Shown here: piece after piece, positions 18,290 to 28,076 of the stretch
How the letters are laid out: every line of letters begins with the position of its first letter
Position numbering within the stretch: the stretch's first letter is position 1
Origin: Planctomycetota bacterium
Lineage (GTDB): Bacteria; Planctomycetota; Phycisphaerae; UBA1845
Length of the DNA stretch: 64,000 nucleotides
NCBI GenBank assembly: GCA_029558835.1
Contig: JAKQDH010000206.1
Span: forward strand, 1-64,000
Direction of reading: 5' to 3'
Notes under the pieces: generated by a model
Told to the model about the DNA's origin: nothing
The model's database searches: none
The model's input: only the letters and a program-made list of their open reading frames with translations
Position numbers and translations under genes: made by a program

Positions 18290-21200
18290 ATGGTCGAGTC
18301 AAACCCGGATCGCGACCCTTTCGAACTCCTGGCGGCGGAATTCACCGACCGTTGTCGCCGCGGTGAGCGACCGTCCATCGATGACTACGCGCAAAGGCAT
18401 CCGGAACTGGCGGAGGAAATCCGCGAGCTGTTTCCGACCATCGCCGTGCTAGAACAGGCCAAGAGCGTAAGCCCGGGGCAGACGGGCGGTGGCCCGGTCC
18501 GTGGCGGCGTGAAGCTCGAACGGCTAGGTGATTTCCGGATCATCCGCGAGCTGGGCCGCGGCGGTATGGGGATCGTCTACGAAGCCGAGCAGGAGTCGCT
18601 TGGGCGGCGCGTGGCGCTCAAGGTGCTTCCGCAGCAATTGCTTCTAGACCCTGAGCAGTTACAGCGATTCGAGCACGAAGCCCGCACAGCCGCTGGGCTG
18701 CACCACACGAATATCGTGCCGATCTTCGGCGTTGGAGCATACGAAGGCTATCACTACATCGTGATGCAGTACATCCGCGGCGTTGGGCTCGATGTCGTCC
18801 TGCGCGAGCTGCGCCGGATGTCGAAATCGGGTGGCACAGAGGCGGCAAGCACACTCGCCATGGCAGAGTCGCCTTCCGGCCACACGGCCATCGACGCGCT
18901 CAGTGTGGCCCGCTCGCTCGCATTGGATTTCTCGCGACGTTCTGCAAGGGTAAACATCGCTGCGCAGCCCCCAACGGCGGATTCAACGGCAGCGCAAGAC
19001 AGCGAGCACGCGGGATCGAATCACGACCAACAAGAAGACCAACCCGCCAGCACCGTGAAGGCGTCTCGGGACACGACCGGCAACCCGCGTCTGGGGCCCA
19101 CGTATTGGCAGAGTGTCGCGCGCTTGGCGCTACAGATCGCCGAAGCGCTGGATCATGCCCACACACAGGGGACGCTGCACCGCGACATCAAACCGGGGAA
19201 CCTGCTCGTTGACGCCGACGGGACGGTTTGGGTGGCGGACTTCGGCCTGGCTAAGGCGCTGGACCGAGATGGAACCTCGCAGACGGGCGGCGTCGTAGGC
19301 ACTTTGCGGTACATGGCCCCGGAGCAGTTCGCCGGTACCGCCGATGCGCGGAGCGACATTTACAGTCTTGGGCTGACGCTCTACGAGCTGGCGACACTGC
19401 GTCCCGCGTTTGCCGAGACCAGCCGCACGATGCTGGTCAGCGCGATGACGCGCGAGACCCCCAGGGCCCCCCGGCAACTCTGCCCCACGATGCCCCGCGA
19501 CCTTGAGACGATCATCCTCAAGAGCATCGCCCGTGAACCAAACGGGCGCTATGCCTCAGCCGCCGCCCTGGCCGCCGATCTTCGCCGCTTTCTTGAGGAT
19601 CGCCCGATCCTGGCTCGGCGCGCGTCCCTGCCTGAACAGCTCTGGCGCTGGTCGCGACGCAATCCCGCGCTCGCTACGCTGAGCGGCACTGCCGCGGTGC
19701 TCCTGATCGCCGTGGCGGCCATTGCGACGGGCGCGTACGAACATACCCGCCGTGCAAATGTGCAGGTTCGCAACGCCCTGGCCGGCGAACAGACGCAGCG
19801 CGCGAAGGCGGAAGCGACTTCCAAGCTCGCCATCGAAGCGCTCGACACAATCTTCGACCAGTTCGCGCCCGCCCGGACCGGCGTGGCGACAACGATTATA
19901 GTGGACGGCTCGGCGGGGACGCAGTTCGAGGTTCCCATTGAGCCGGTCCTATCGCCCGAAACGGCGACACTGCTCGAACACATGCTTGGTTTCTACGGCC
20001 GGCTCGCCACGCAGGAAGGTGCGGACCCGACCATCCGGCTGAAGATCGCCGAAGCGAACCGACGGGTCGGGGACATTCACTGCCGCTTGGGCCATGCGGA
20101 AGAAGCCAAGGCGGCCTACACCCAGGCTGCTGAGCTCTTTGAACAGATTGAAGCGAACACCGGGGCAACGCCGACCACGCGCGTAGAGCTGGCTCGGGTG
20201 CACAATGAGCTGGGGTCAATCCTGCTCACCCAGGAACGCGATCAGCAAGGTCGTGCGTCCCTCCAGAAGGCGCGGGCGATTCTGGAGGCGCTACAGCCAA
20301 CGCCGTCAGATTCGCCGGCTGCCTGCTTCGAGCTGGCACGCGCCTGTTTTCTGCTGGCCAAACCGTCACGTCCGCCCATCCCTACGCCACCGCGGCGCGA
20401 GCCTAGCGTGAATCCGCCGCCCGATCGGCCGCCGCGTCCTGAGATACCCGGCCCAGCGGGGCCAGCGCGCGAACCGCCCGACGCGACGCCACAACCCGCA
20501 GAAGATGACGGTGAGCGATCTGTGGCCCGTCAGAAGGCCATCGATCTCCTGACTGAGCTGGGAGCGTCGTATCCCGAAGTCCCGGAGTACCGCCGCCTTT
20601 TGGCTCTGTGCTATCGCGATCTGCCAGCGCCGCGGCTACGGGGTCCCGACGATCAGCGAGGAGCGCGCGACGCGATGACTCACGCAATCGCGATCCTGAA
20701 GCAGTTGGTGGACGATTATCCCACAGGTGCCGAGTACCGGTACGACCTGAGTGAGACCTATGCCATGGCAGCCGTGCCGGCACTGTGCGTGGGAACGAAT
20801 CCACTCGCGATGGAGGAGCAGCGCCTCCGCGACGCGCTGAAGATCTCAGAGCAACTTGTCGCCGAACGTCCCAACATCCCGACCTACGCCATCTCTCAAG
20901 TGCACATTCGGCTGCGGTTCGCTGATTTTCTGCGCCGCCGGAACCAGACCGATGCTGCCGAAGATCAGCTGAAACACGCCGAGTCGCTGCAGGTCGGCCT
21001 CGCCCAGCGATTCCCCAAAATCCCGAGTAATCAGGTATTTGTCGCCGTAGTTGAAGGCGCCCTCGGCCGGCTGCTGCGTGATCGTGGGCAACTGAATGAG
21101 GCGCGGTCGCATCTCGAGGTGGCGGCGGCGGTGCTGGACAAGCTGCCTGGCGACTGGCCGCGCCCGCCGTACGTCCGTGACGTTTTCGTCGCCACCTTCA

Positions 21201-21292
21201 CGGACCTAGCGGATGTTGATCGACGCTTGGGCGATCACGCCGCCGCGTCCGAAGCCGCGCGCCGCGTTGACGAGAATCGGACCGATCGCTGA
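18290..21292 (+). CDS. Membrane Ser/Thr protein kinase with TPR-like extracytoplasmic region
   Basis: 1000 residues. An N-terminal helical segment (1-60), then a Hanks-type kinase domain (about 80-440) with glycine loop GRGGMGIVY 89-97, catalytic Lys111, Glu130, HRD 297-299 and DFG 317-319, so it should be active. Between the hinge and the catalytic loop sits an unusual 90-residue low-complexity insert (about 176-268). One transmembrane helix follows (about 463-485), then a region of TPR-like helical pairs (560-680), a Pro-rich stretch (about 695-740) and further TPRs to the C terminus. The topology places the kinase in the cytoplasm and the TPR sensor outside or in the periplasm. Second gene of the operon with the ECF sigma factor. 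Confidence 0.88.
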   Translation: MVESNPDRDPFELLAAEFTDRCRRGERPSIDDYAQRHPELAEEIRELFPTIAVLEQAKSVSPGQTGGGPVRGGVKLERLGDFRIIRELGRGGMGIVYEAEQESLGRRVALKVLPQQLLLDPEQLQRFEHEARTAAGLHHTNIVPIFGVGAYEGYHYIVMQYIRGVGLDVVLRELRRMSKSGGTEAASTLAMAESPSGHTAIDALSVARSLALDFSRRSARVNIAAQPPTADSTAAQDSEHAGSNHDQQEDQPASTVKASRDTTGNPRLGPTYWQSVARLALQIAEALDHAHTQGTLHRDIKPGNLLVDADGTVWVADFGLAKALDRDGTSQTGGVVGTLRYMAPEQFAGTADARSDIYSLGLTLYELATLRPAFAETSRTMLVSAMTRETPRAPRQLCPTMPRDLETIILKSIAREPNGRYASAAALAADLRRFLEDRPILARRASLPEQLWRWSRRNPALATLSGTAAVLLIAVAAIATGAYEHTRRANVQVRNALAGEQTQRAKAEATSKLAIEALDTIFDQFAPARTGVATTIIVDGSAGTQFEVPIEPVLSPETATLLEHMLGFYGRLATQEGADPTIRLKIAEANRRVGDIHCRLGHAEEAKAAYTQAAELFEQIEANTGATPTTRVELARVHNELGSILLTQERDQQGRASLQKARAILEALQPTPSDSPAACFELARACFLLAKPSRPPIPTPPRREPSVNPPPDRPPRPEIPGPAGPAREPPDATPQPAEDDGERSVARQKAIDLLTELGASYPEVPEYRRLLALCYRDLPAPRLRGPDDQRGARDAMTHAIAILKQLVDDYPTGAEYRYDLSETYAMAAVPALCVGTNPLAMEEQRLRDALKISEQLVAERPNIPTYAISQVHIRLRFADFLRRRNQTDAAEDQLKHAESLQVGLAQRFPKIPSNQVFVAVVEGALGRLLRDRGQLNEARSHLEVAAAVLDKLPGDWPRPPYVRDVFVATFTDLADVDRRLGDHAAASEAARRVDENRTDR

Positions 21293-21363
21293 GCGTGTGC
21301 CGGCCAGTGATCGGCGCCGTGTACACCTGAGCTCGCCGGGGTTTGACCCTGAAGGCTGACACC

Positions 21364-21381
21364 GAGCGGTGGTAACCGCTC
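21364..21381. terminator. Short hairpin between convergent genes
   Basis: GAGCGGT-GGTA-ACCGCTC, a perfect 7-base-pair stem with a 4-base loop, placed between the converging kinase and LVIVD genes. There is no T-run, so it is at best a weak or bidirectional terminator. Confidence 0.25.
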
Positions 21382-21443
21382 CACGTGCCGCGCCGCCCAC
21401 AGGTGCTTTGGAGACCCGCTCCACTCCGCGGTGCCGGGCCGCG

Positions 21444-23339
21444 TCAACCGGTGAAGTTCGTCTGGAACACGGCGAAGTCCGCTAGGTCTACATCGCCGTC
21501 GTGCTCGGCGTCAAAGGCGGCAAGGCAGGTATCGGCGCAGTCGCCACTGGCCGGGGGAACAGCCGGGCCGCCCTGACACTCCACGAAGGCTTGGTAGTCG
21601 TTGAGGTCAACCTGCCCGTCCGCAGTGTAATCCCCGCCGGCCAGCAGTTCGCACTCGTCCGGAAGTCCCGTGCCGTTGCAGTCCATGCTCTGGCCGCATC
21701 CGGGGACCGCGCAGCGCCCGCCGGGTGCGCCGCAGTCGAGGTCGCAGTCGTCGGGAAGGCGGTTGCGGTTGCAGTCCAGCGACGTGCGCAGAACGACCAG
21801 CCCCGCGAGGCCGTCGGCGACGTACAGGTACTCGGCGCCGTCGCCCGCGACGCCCTCGGCATTCCCGGGCGTGTCATACCACCCGATGGACACCGGATGC
21901 GTGGGATCGGAAACGTCCAGCAGGCGTACGCCGGCGAACCAGTCCGCCACGGCCACGTTGGTCCCGACGACCGCCACACTCTCGGCAGCGCCGGGCGTGT
22001 TGTACGTTCCCGTCCGGAAGGGATGGTACGGATCCGACGTGTCCACGACGTGCACTCCTGCGGAGCCTGCGGCTACATACGCATACGCTCCCTGCAGAGG
22101 TGTGCTGACCGCAACGCGTCCCGCCGTGCCGGGAACCGAGCACCGGCCAAGTTCCGCAGGCGCGGCAGGATCGGAGACATCGACCAGCAGCAGCCCGATG
22201 TTCCAATCGCCCACGTAGGCACGCGTGCCGGCCAGTGCTACGTCGAACGAGAAGGTGGGGTAGATGTCCGTCCCGCCCACCCAGTCGCACGGCGGTGGCG
22301 ACACGTCGAACACCTGCACGCCCGCGAACGCGTCGGCGACATAGGCGTACCCCCCGGCCGCGGCGACCCCAAACGCGTATCCCCCTGTCTCGCAAGCACC
22401 CTCCGCGAATGGGGCTGTGGGTTCAGCGACGTTGATGACGTGCAGCACGCCGAGCGCGTCATACGGGTAACTGACGGCATCGACGAGGTACACGTACCCG
22501 TCGGCCACGTCCAGGTCGAACACATAGCCTGGGGTGTCGCACGCACCCACGCGGATCGGGTCCGTCGGATCGGCCACGCTGATGACCTGCAAGCCCGTGT
22601 CATACCCGGCCGCGTACACGTAGTCTCCCACCCGCATCACCCCCATGACGGCGGCACCGCCGGTCTCGTACAGCCCCACGGGTTGCGGATCCGCTGGGGT
22701 GGACACGTCGAACGCGATCAGCCCGGTGGAGTAATCCGTCAGGAAGGCATGCGTCCCGGGGCAGGGCCGACCATCCGCGGCACGTGCCCGAAGTCCCGCC
22801 GCGGTCGGCGCCTGGAGGCTCGGAGGCCGCGGGTCTCGTCGCGGAGCCGTCCTGCCTGCCGCGTCAGCCGGAGGAGGGCGCGTAGGTCGTGGTTCGTGAG
22901 GTGCTCGTCCTGGAGGATGCCGGGCCGGGTGGTACGTGGGGGCGAGGGAGAGTGGTGCTGGTGGGAGGCGGGCACGCACGATGTCGATCGTGATGAGTAC
23001 GCCGCGGAGTTCGTCCCCGAGCCGGTCGGCTTTGTAGCGCGCCCTGTCGAATGGTCCGTGCTGCAGTTCGTAGTCGACGGTGCCGTACGCGCCCCAGTCC
23101 GGCCGGCCGTTCTCGTCGATCGTTGGCCGGATGGTGCTGCGCGGTTTTTGGAACGGCAGGGCCAGGATGGGGCCCCACTCCTGCCACTCAACCCATCGCT
23201 CGAGTTCGCGCTCGTTGAAAAGTCCCTCGTTGTCCAGGCCGGGCACGTTGCCGAAACCCGTGGCGCGCTCGATTCTGATCTGTGGCGAGACAGGCAGGTC
23301 CGCGATGTCTCGGATGTCTTCGTCGTGTGTTCGATTCAT
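21444..23339 (-). CDS. Chimeric ORF: decayed repeat-gene product joined to 5'-truncated LVIVD-repeat dockerin-type protein
   Basis: The open frame encodes 631 residues but looks like two genes joined. Residues 1-125 belong to the three-copy family also seen at 1-151 and 45185-45480. Residues about 126-195 are Pro/Arg-rich and appear to be that gene's tail read in the wrong frame. From about 196 (HAFLTDYSTGLIAFDVS) begins a beta-propeller of LVIVD-type repeats (GLxVIxVxDPxxP), followed by DCNRNRLPDDC and DCNGTGLPDEC motifs and two dockerin-like Ca loops ending DGDVDLADFAVFQ. LVIVD proteins are normally secreted, yet no signal peptide precedes the propeller here, so the original 5' end is missing. 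The fused ORF may be translated but probably not exported. Confidence 0.65.
   Translation of the reverse strand: MNRTHDEDIRDIADLPVSPQIRIERATGFGNVPGLDNEGLFNERELERWVEWQEWGPILALPFQKPRSTIRPTIDENGRPDWGAYGTVDYELQHGPFDRARYKADRLGDELRGVLITIDIVRARLPPAPLSLAPTYHPARHPPGRAPHEPRPTRPPPADAAGRTAPRRDPRPPSLQAPTAAGLRARAADGRPCPGTHAFLTDYSTGLIAFDVSTPADPQPVGLYETGGAAVMGVMRVGDYVYAAGYDTGLQVISVADPTDPIRVGACDTPGYVFDLDVADGYVYLVDAVSYPYDALGVLHVINVAEPTAPFAEGACETGGYAFGVAAAGGYAYVADAFAGVQVFDVSPPPCDWVGGTDIYPTFSFDVALAGTRAYVGDWNIGLLLVDVSDPAAPAELGRCSVPGTAGRVAVSTPLQGAYAYVAAGSAGVHVVDTSDPYHPFRTGTYNTPGAAESVAVVGTNVAVADWFAGVRLLDVSDPTHPVSIGWYDTPGNAEGVAGDGAEYLYVADGLAGLVVLRTSLDCNRNRLPDDCDLDCGAPGGRCAVPGCGQSMDCNGTGLPDECELLAGGDYTADGQVDLNDYQAFVECQGGPAVPPASGDCADTCLAAFDAEHDGDVDLADFAVFQTNFTG
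22760..23339 (-). pseudogene. Decayed copy B of the three-copy gene family (frameshifted)
   Basis: The fullest copy of the family. The first 125 residues read in one frame (ELERWVEWQEWGPILALP, WGAYGTVDYE, GVLITIDIVRARLP). The continuation lies in another frame, where LQDEHLTNHDLRALLRLTRQ followed by AGRLRDETRGLRA forms a convincing amphipathic, coiled-coil-like tail. A frameshift near 22930-22960 would join them into a protein of about 190 residues. No known family is recognised. It sits at the left edge of the accessory island. Confidence 0.55.
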
Positions 23340-23750
23340 GCTTTCACCGCCGAGCTGCCCCGCTCGAGGCGGGACGCTCGCTATGACGCGACCCGACCAC
23401 GAGCGGGCCTCGGGGTGAGAAGCATGGAATCATGGCGAAGACTCCAGGGGGCCTGCCGGCGGCGGAGCGGGGGCTGGGCGTGGCGGTGCTGAAGGCACCG
23501 GGATCAATCGCCCGTACCGACCCGCCCCGCGGGGCGGGGAAAGCTCTATGATGGGCTACGGGCCCCCCAATAGAGCTTGAGGGTGTAGCGGGCCGTTCGT
23601 GCGTCTGCGCGCACCCGCGCGCGACGGGGCTCCCGCTGGCCCCCGCCCGATGGTCTCGCCACGGGGCCGCGTTGAGGGGGCCGCGGGCGTGCAGTCTGGT
23701 CTTGGCCGCGGCGGCACCTTCACATGTCGACCGCCGCGACGAGCCGCTGC
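23340..23750. other. Gene-free stretch with GC palindrome and inverted repeat
   Basis: 411 bases upstream of the chimeric ORF and downstream of the STAND-like gene. Apart from the inverted repeats at 23521-23578 I see no gene. Confidence 0.45.
23521..23578. repeat. Palindrome plus nested inverted repeat
   Basis: CCGCCCCGCGGGGCGG (within 23521-23539) is a perfect palindrome. Immediately after it AAGCTCTAT (23541-23549) is repeated inverted as ATAGAGCTT (23570-23578), a 9-base-pair stem with a 20-base loop. It lies 3' of the minus-strand STAND-like gene and could serve as a transcription stop or as the remnant end of a mobile element; no T-run is present. Confidence 0.45.
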
Positions 23751-26700
23751 TCAGGAACCCGGAAGAGGTTTGGTGGGATCCGGGGGGGTGCCGGGCTGAT
23801 CTTCATTGGCCACGTGAGACCGCTCATTCATTCTGTGATCCGCCTTGCTGCTGAGTAGGTAGGCAAGCTCGGTCGCGTCGTGCTTACTCCACCGACGGAC
23901 CACGTCCACCAAGAGGTCCGCCTCCCACCGCGCCGCTCTTTCTGCCAGTTCGGACAGCCTCTTGCCCTCCTTGATATGGCTCCACAGCTTCTGCGCCATA
24001 TCTTGACTCCAAGAGAAATCACCAAAGACCAGAGCGAGGTCACATGCCGTATCGACCTGGCTGATGCGAGCCGCGAGTGCGGGTTTGTCGATCGCGTTCC
24101 AGATTATCGCGGCTTCGTCCTCGCCCACGGCGTTCGCCTCGCGCAAGGCGAACGCCACTACAACCGGATCATCGATGTGGTTGCGCCGCTCGGCCAGGCG
24201 GGCCCAGTCAATGCGTTGGATTACTTGCGGTGAGAATCCGTAGCAGGGCATCAGCGTCTCGCATAAGAGCTGCATCGCCTCCGCGAAGTCGTCCGCATCC
24301 AGAACATGCCGCGTCAGGCACTCTCCGTCCCACAACGGTTCGGTGACTTTGAGCAACCGCTCGCCACCTTGAGCCAAGGCGTCCGCGCGAATGTGAAAGG
24401 CGTACAGGTCGGGGAGCTCGTTGAGTCGCTCCGCGAATCTCTCCCGGTTCATCAGAGACCACACGTGTTCGCCAGTATCCTCCGCGGCCCGGAAGAGGCT
24501 GCCCAGGCAACGACAAACGCGGGTGATGTCGTCATCAGTGTCAAGGGACGCAGCAATCCTGGTGGGGTCCGCAAGGTCGCGCAGGTCTCCGCCGCACGCC
24601 CGATGTACGCTGTAAAGGGTGCATACACACTCAATGGCTTCCTCAACATGCTCGAAGCGGTCGATGTGTGCCTTTGCCTTGCCTTGCGGACATGCAGACC
24701 AAAAAGCCGCTGCTGCTGCCGGGTTGGCTTGCTGCAGTATGGTGATGCATCGGCAGATTTGTTTCGCATCGCCTAGAGTATCTGCCCGCCGTGTGAGGTC
24801 AGTGTACAGCGATTCCCACACGGCAGTTCCGAGGCTGGGGCTGGCGTTGAACAGGTCTGCAGCCCAACGCGCCATGCGTTCGATAGGGCCAGGTCCCGCG
24901 ATGAGGCTGGCAAGCTTCCTGGTGTCGAACAGGGCGGCAATGGGTTTCTGGATCTGTTCGGCAAGGCCGGCCAGTGTGGCGGCGCAAAACACGACATTCT
25001 CCGTATTGGCCAGTGCCTCGATGGACGCGATGAGTTGCTTAAAGGCGAGCGTGCGGGCCAGTGCCACCGCCGCCGGTTCGTGCGCCGTACGGAGTTCCCG
25101 GAGCACGGTGCAGACGTGCCAGACGTGCGGGTCAGCGCTCAGGGCCTCGCCCAGCGAGGAGGCGTCGATTGCTTCCCAAAGCTGCTCGCCGGTGTGAACG
25201 TCAACTGCGTAGAGAGCGGCAACGCAGCCGCAGACGCGGCTGGCGTCGGACGTTGTGTGGGCGTTGAGTTTCGCGGCGAGGCTGGTCACGTCCACACTGC
25301 GCCAAACCTTCTTATTGCACGTAAGAAAGGCCGGATGAACCGAACAGAGGAACAGCCATACGTCGTCGACAGTCGCAGACTCGTTCAGTTTGCGTGTCAA
25401 CTCCGGTCCCGCAAACGCACTCAGCAGCGCATCACCAGCTCGTCGCTCGAGGCCATATACGCCACTCAGGCACTCGCTTGCAGTGCCTAGTTGCTCGAAG
25501 GCGTGGAGCCGGTCGGCAATACACGTCAAGACCGGGCCGCGGAGCCGGGATTCCGCCGCCCTCCGCCGCAACCACCGCAGGATCGCCGTGACGGAGCGCT
25601 CTCGCCCGAGTACGGACTTTACAAGGCCTTCCTCTTCTAGCCGTTCGTCAACGCGCCGAAAGACACTCTGGGGGGCGCTAGCGACAGCTTCCAGGCCGTT
25701 CGGCGTGTCGGCTGCGGCGTATCGGTAGATGAAGTCCTCGAGGCTCCACGGCTTGCGCCGGAACTCCTGCCCGTGTTCCCAGTAGGCGGCGGCGAGGCTG
25801 GCGTGGGGCAACCCATAGAAGAGCTGGCCGTAGCGCTTGGACTCCGTGATCTCACGCCGCCGCACCAGCTTATGTAGCTCAGTGTCGGTGAAGCCGAGCT
25901 CGTCTGTGAGAAACGCTTCGGCGGTGGATACCTCCCCGAGATAAAGTGGGGCCAGGGAGAGTAGGATGCGGGGGAAGCGTGGACCATCAGACCTCAAATC
26001 TCCGAGGTCTTCGCACACGCCTTCTCTGACCCAGGTCTTGGGATCGCCACTGCCCGCTGCCGCATCGCAGCCGCGGAGGGCGTAGGTAAGCAGCCAGTAG
26101 TCGTCCTTGCCGACGGTACGGAGCTGACTTCGAATCGCCTGCGATGCGAAAACGTGGGGATTCTTGGCGCGAGCCGCAAATGCGCAGATGATGTCATCGG
26201 CGTACGCGAACGGTGTCAGTACAACGGTCGGCAGTTTGTCAAGCGGTTCAAGTCGGGAGTCTTCGTGAGGGATCAGCCGCGCGGTGATGACGACGTATCC
26301 GTCGAGGTCGGTCTCCTTGAGTTCGCCCCAGAGACACTGGAGCTTGTACGGCTCGAGGTGCATGTTCTCGAGGAGGAACAGCTGATCCGCCTGTTTGATG
26401 AAAGTCGCCAGTTTATACACATCGAAGTCGCGGTGCAACCGGCAATCGAGATAGTAGGAGTCCTCAAACTTCTCACCGCGCCAGTCGTACGCGAGCCAGC
26501 GTGCGAGCACCGTCTTGCCCGTTGCCCGCTCGCCGGTGAGGCGGACGACGTGGCTTTTGCGAAGCTCATCTCGCATCTCGTTGATCTTTTCGTCGGGCCG
26601 GTAGACGCGCCCGTCCCGAAAATCAGCGGCTGTTGGGCCGGACTTCCGGAACCAGTGCAGCTGCTCGTTGCTGCGCGTCTTCATTTCGTCCCTGAGCGGC

Positions 26701-28076
26701 CGCACTCCTCTGGGCCGGGAGAGTCCTGGTTGTTGCTGCCTCAGACCTCCCGGGAGCTGCTTGCGTGCCCCCTCGGGTGACACTTGCGGCCGGGACCTGC
26801 GAAACTGCCGCAGGATCTTCATGACCGACCGTGCTGCTTCGGCCTGATTCGACACGCGGTCCAGCGTGGCGCTGATTTGGGCGGTGAAGCGTGCATCCTC
26901 ACCCGGAGTGGCGTAGAGCCGCAGCAGTTCTCCGGCTTCATGTCGTTCTCGCCATAGGTACTGACGTACGTAAGCACACACCTGCGGAAGGAGCGAGCGG
27001 TTGGGCAGAAGCTTGTATGGGTATTGCATGATGAATGAAGCCAGCGCGGGGCGGAAGTGCGCGGCGACGTCTTCTTCGCGTACCCCTTGGTGGAATTGCT
27101 CCTCGAAATGGAGTTCCACTTTGCGCCGAACATCTGCAGCAAACTCGATCGTGCAGGCGACCTCTAATCGTTGCTCTGCTTCATGATCCAGCACCACCCT
27201 TTCGGGAGCGCCAGCAGGAATCTGTTGCAGGTCCCTGCACGCTTCGCGGTACTCATTGGCCGCGGTGACAAAGGCATCGACGACTGGCCCGGCTGCGGAT
27301 GGAGCGCCGCCCCGCGCCCGTTTCAGAAGGTCAAGGCACTCACGCGCTTGACCGATCTGCTTGAGCCAATCCTCCAGGAAGCAGGCCGCTAGTCTTGGAT
27401 TGACCCCGAGGAGCTCCTCGTGCGCAAGGCACGTGACCTTGGTAATAGCGCGCGCCAGGTCAGTATTGTACGTGCTAACGACATGCTCGATGCGGTCACG
27501 CTGCTCCTTGGTCGCCTCGCCGGTCGCGCGTGGGTCGCCGACGAACTGCAACGCGTCGAGCAACTTGGCCGGGTCAATCACCGTCGGGTCGTCATTGACG
27601 GCATTGAATGCGTCGTCCACGAGCTGCCAGGCGCTCACCGCGTCGGCGCTTTTGCAGAAGGCCTCCTTCGCTGCGTCGAGGAACGTGTTCGCTTCGACCA
27701 AGTTCGATGTGAGCGGGACCGTGGTGTGGAGCGACCATGTCGTTTGATGGACACTCGGGACGTCGATGGAGTGCGGGGGGGCATCCTCCAAGTCCAGGCA
27801 CGTTCGCAGCAGGGCGGCAGCCTTTGACGCGAATACCCCGAACTGCTCGGGATAGGTCTTCTTCTTCTGCCGCTTGGCGCGCCATGTCGGGAAAAGAAGG
27901 AAGCCCTCCATCCAGTGGACGTGAGCGTGGACATGAGCGCGAACCAGCAGTGCGCGGAGCAGCCGTGCTTCATTGCTGCGTCCGAGCGCATTGCCGCTGA
28001 CCTCGTTGGTTTGCGACTTTCTGCCGCCGAACACGATTCTGACTGGCGCATCGTAGTTTTCTGATTTTGCACTCAT
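23751..28076 (-). CDS. Large STAND-like P-loop ATPase with C-terminal helical repeats, candidate defence protein
   Basis: 1441 residues without signal peptide or membrane helix. The N-terminal 1-470 is mainly helical and matches no family I recognise. An ATPase core follows: P-loop GERATGKT at 515-522, a Walker-B-like FLLENMH (567-573, Glu in place of the usual Asp), and a VVITAR sensor-like strand at 595-600. From about 880 to 1395 the protein is built of roughly 38-residue helical units with a loose pattern LW..ID...LA..L (for example QLWEAIDASSLGEAL and HVWSLMNRERFAERL). An N-terminal module, central STAND-like NTPase and C-terminal solenoid is the layout of bacterial conflict proteins such as Avs, whose solenoid senses phage protein. 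Defence is inference. The start codon has only a weak ribosome binding site. Divergent from the neighbouring operon. Confidence 0.75.
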   Translation of the reverse strand: MSAKSENYDAPVRIVFGGRKSQTNEVSGNALGRSNEARLLRALLVRAHVHAHVHWMEGFLLFPTWRAKRQKKKTYPEQFGVFASKAAALLRTCLDLEDAPPHSIDVPSVHQTTWSLHTTVPLTSNLVEANTFLDAAKEAFCKSADAVSAWQLVDDAFNAVNDDPTVIDPAKLLDALQFVGDPRATGEATKEQRDRIEHVVSTYNTDLARAITKVTCLAHEELLGVNPRLAACFLEDWLKQIGQARECLDLLKRARGGAPSAAGPVVDAFVTAANEYREACRDLQQIPAGAPERVVLDHEAEQRLEVACTIEFAADVRRKVELHFEEQFHQGVREEDVAAHFRPALASFIMQYPYKLLPNRSLLPQVCAYVRQYLWRERHEAGELLRLYATPGEDARFTAQISATLDRVSNQAEAARSVMKILRQFRRSRPQVSPEGARKQLPGGLRQQQPGLSRPRGVRPLRDEMKTRSNEQLHWFRKSGPTAADFRDGRVYRPDEKINEMRDELRKSHVVRLTGERATGKTVLARWLAYDWRGEKFEDSYYLDCRLHRDFDVYKLATFIKQADQLFLLENMHLEPYKLQCLWGELKETDLDGYVVITARLIPHEDSRLEPLDKLPTVVLTPFAYADDIICAFAARAKNPHVFASQAIRSQLRTVGKDDYWLLTYALRGCDAAAGSGDPKTWVREGVCEDLGDLRSDGPRFPRILLSLAPLYLGEVSTAEAFLTDELGFTDTELHKLVRRREITESKRYGQLFYGLPHASLAAAYWEHGQEFRRKPWSLEDFIYRYAAADTPNGLEAVASAPQSVFRRVDERLEEEGLVKSVLGRERSVTAILRWLRRRAAESRLRGPVLTCIADRLHAFEQLGTASECLSGVYGLERRAGDALLSAFAGPELTRKLNESATVDDVWLFLCSVHPAFLTCNKKVWRSVDVTSLAAKLNAHTTSDASRVCGCVAALYAVDVHTGEQLWEAIDASSLGEALSADPHVWHVCTVLRELRTAHEPAAVALARTLAFKQLIASIEALANTENVVFCAATLAGLAEQIQKPIAALFDTRKLASLIAGPGPIERMARWAADLFNASPSLGTAVWESLYTDLTRRADTLGDAKQICRCITILQQANPAAAAAFWSACPQGKAKAHIDRFEHVEEAIECVCTLYSVHRACGGDLRDLADPTRIAASLDTDDDITRVCRCLGSLFRAAEDTGEHVWSLMNRERFAERLNELPDLYAFHIRADALAQGGERLLKVTEPLWDGECLTRHVLDADDFAEAMQLLCETLMPCYGFSPQVIQRIDWARLAERRNHIDDPVVVAFALREANAVGEDEAAIIWNAIDKPALAARISQVDTACDLALVFGDFSWSQDMAQKLWSHIKEGKRLSELAERAARWEADLLVDVVRRWSKHDATELAYLLSSKADHRMNERSHVANEDQPGTPPDPTKPLPGS

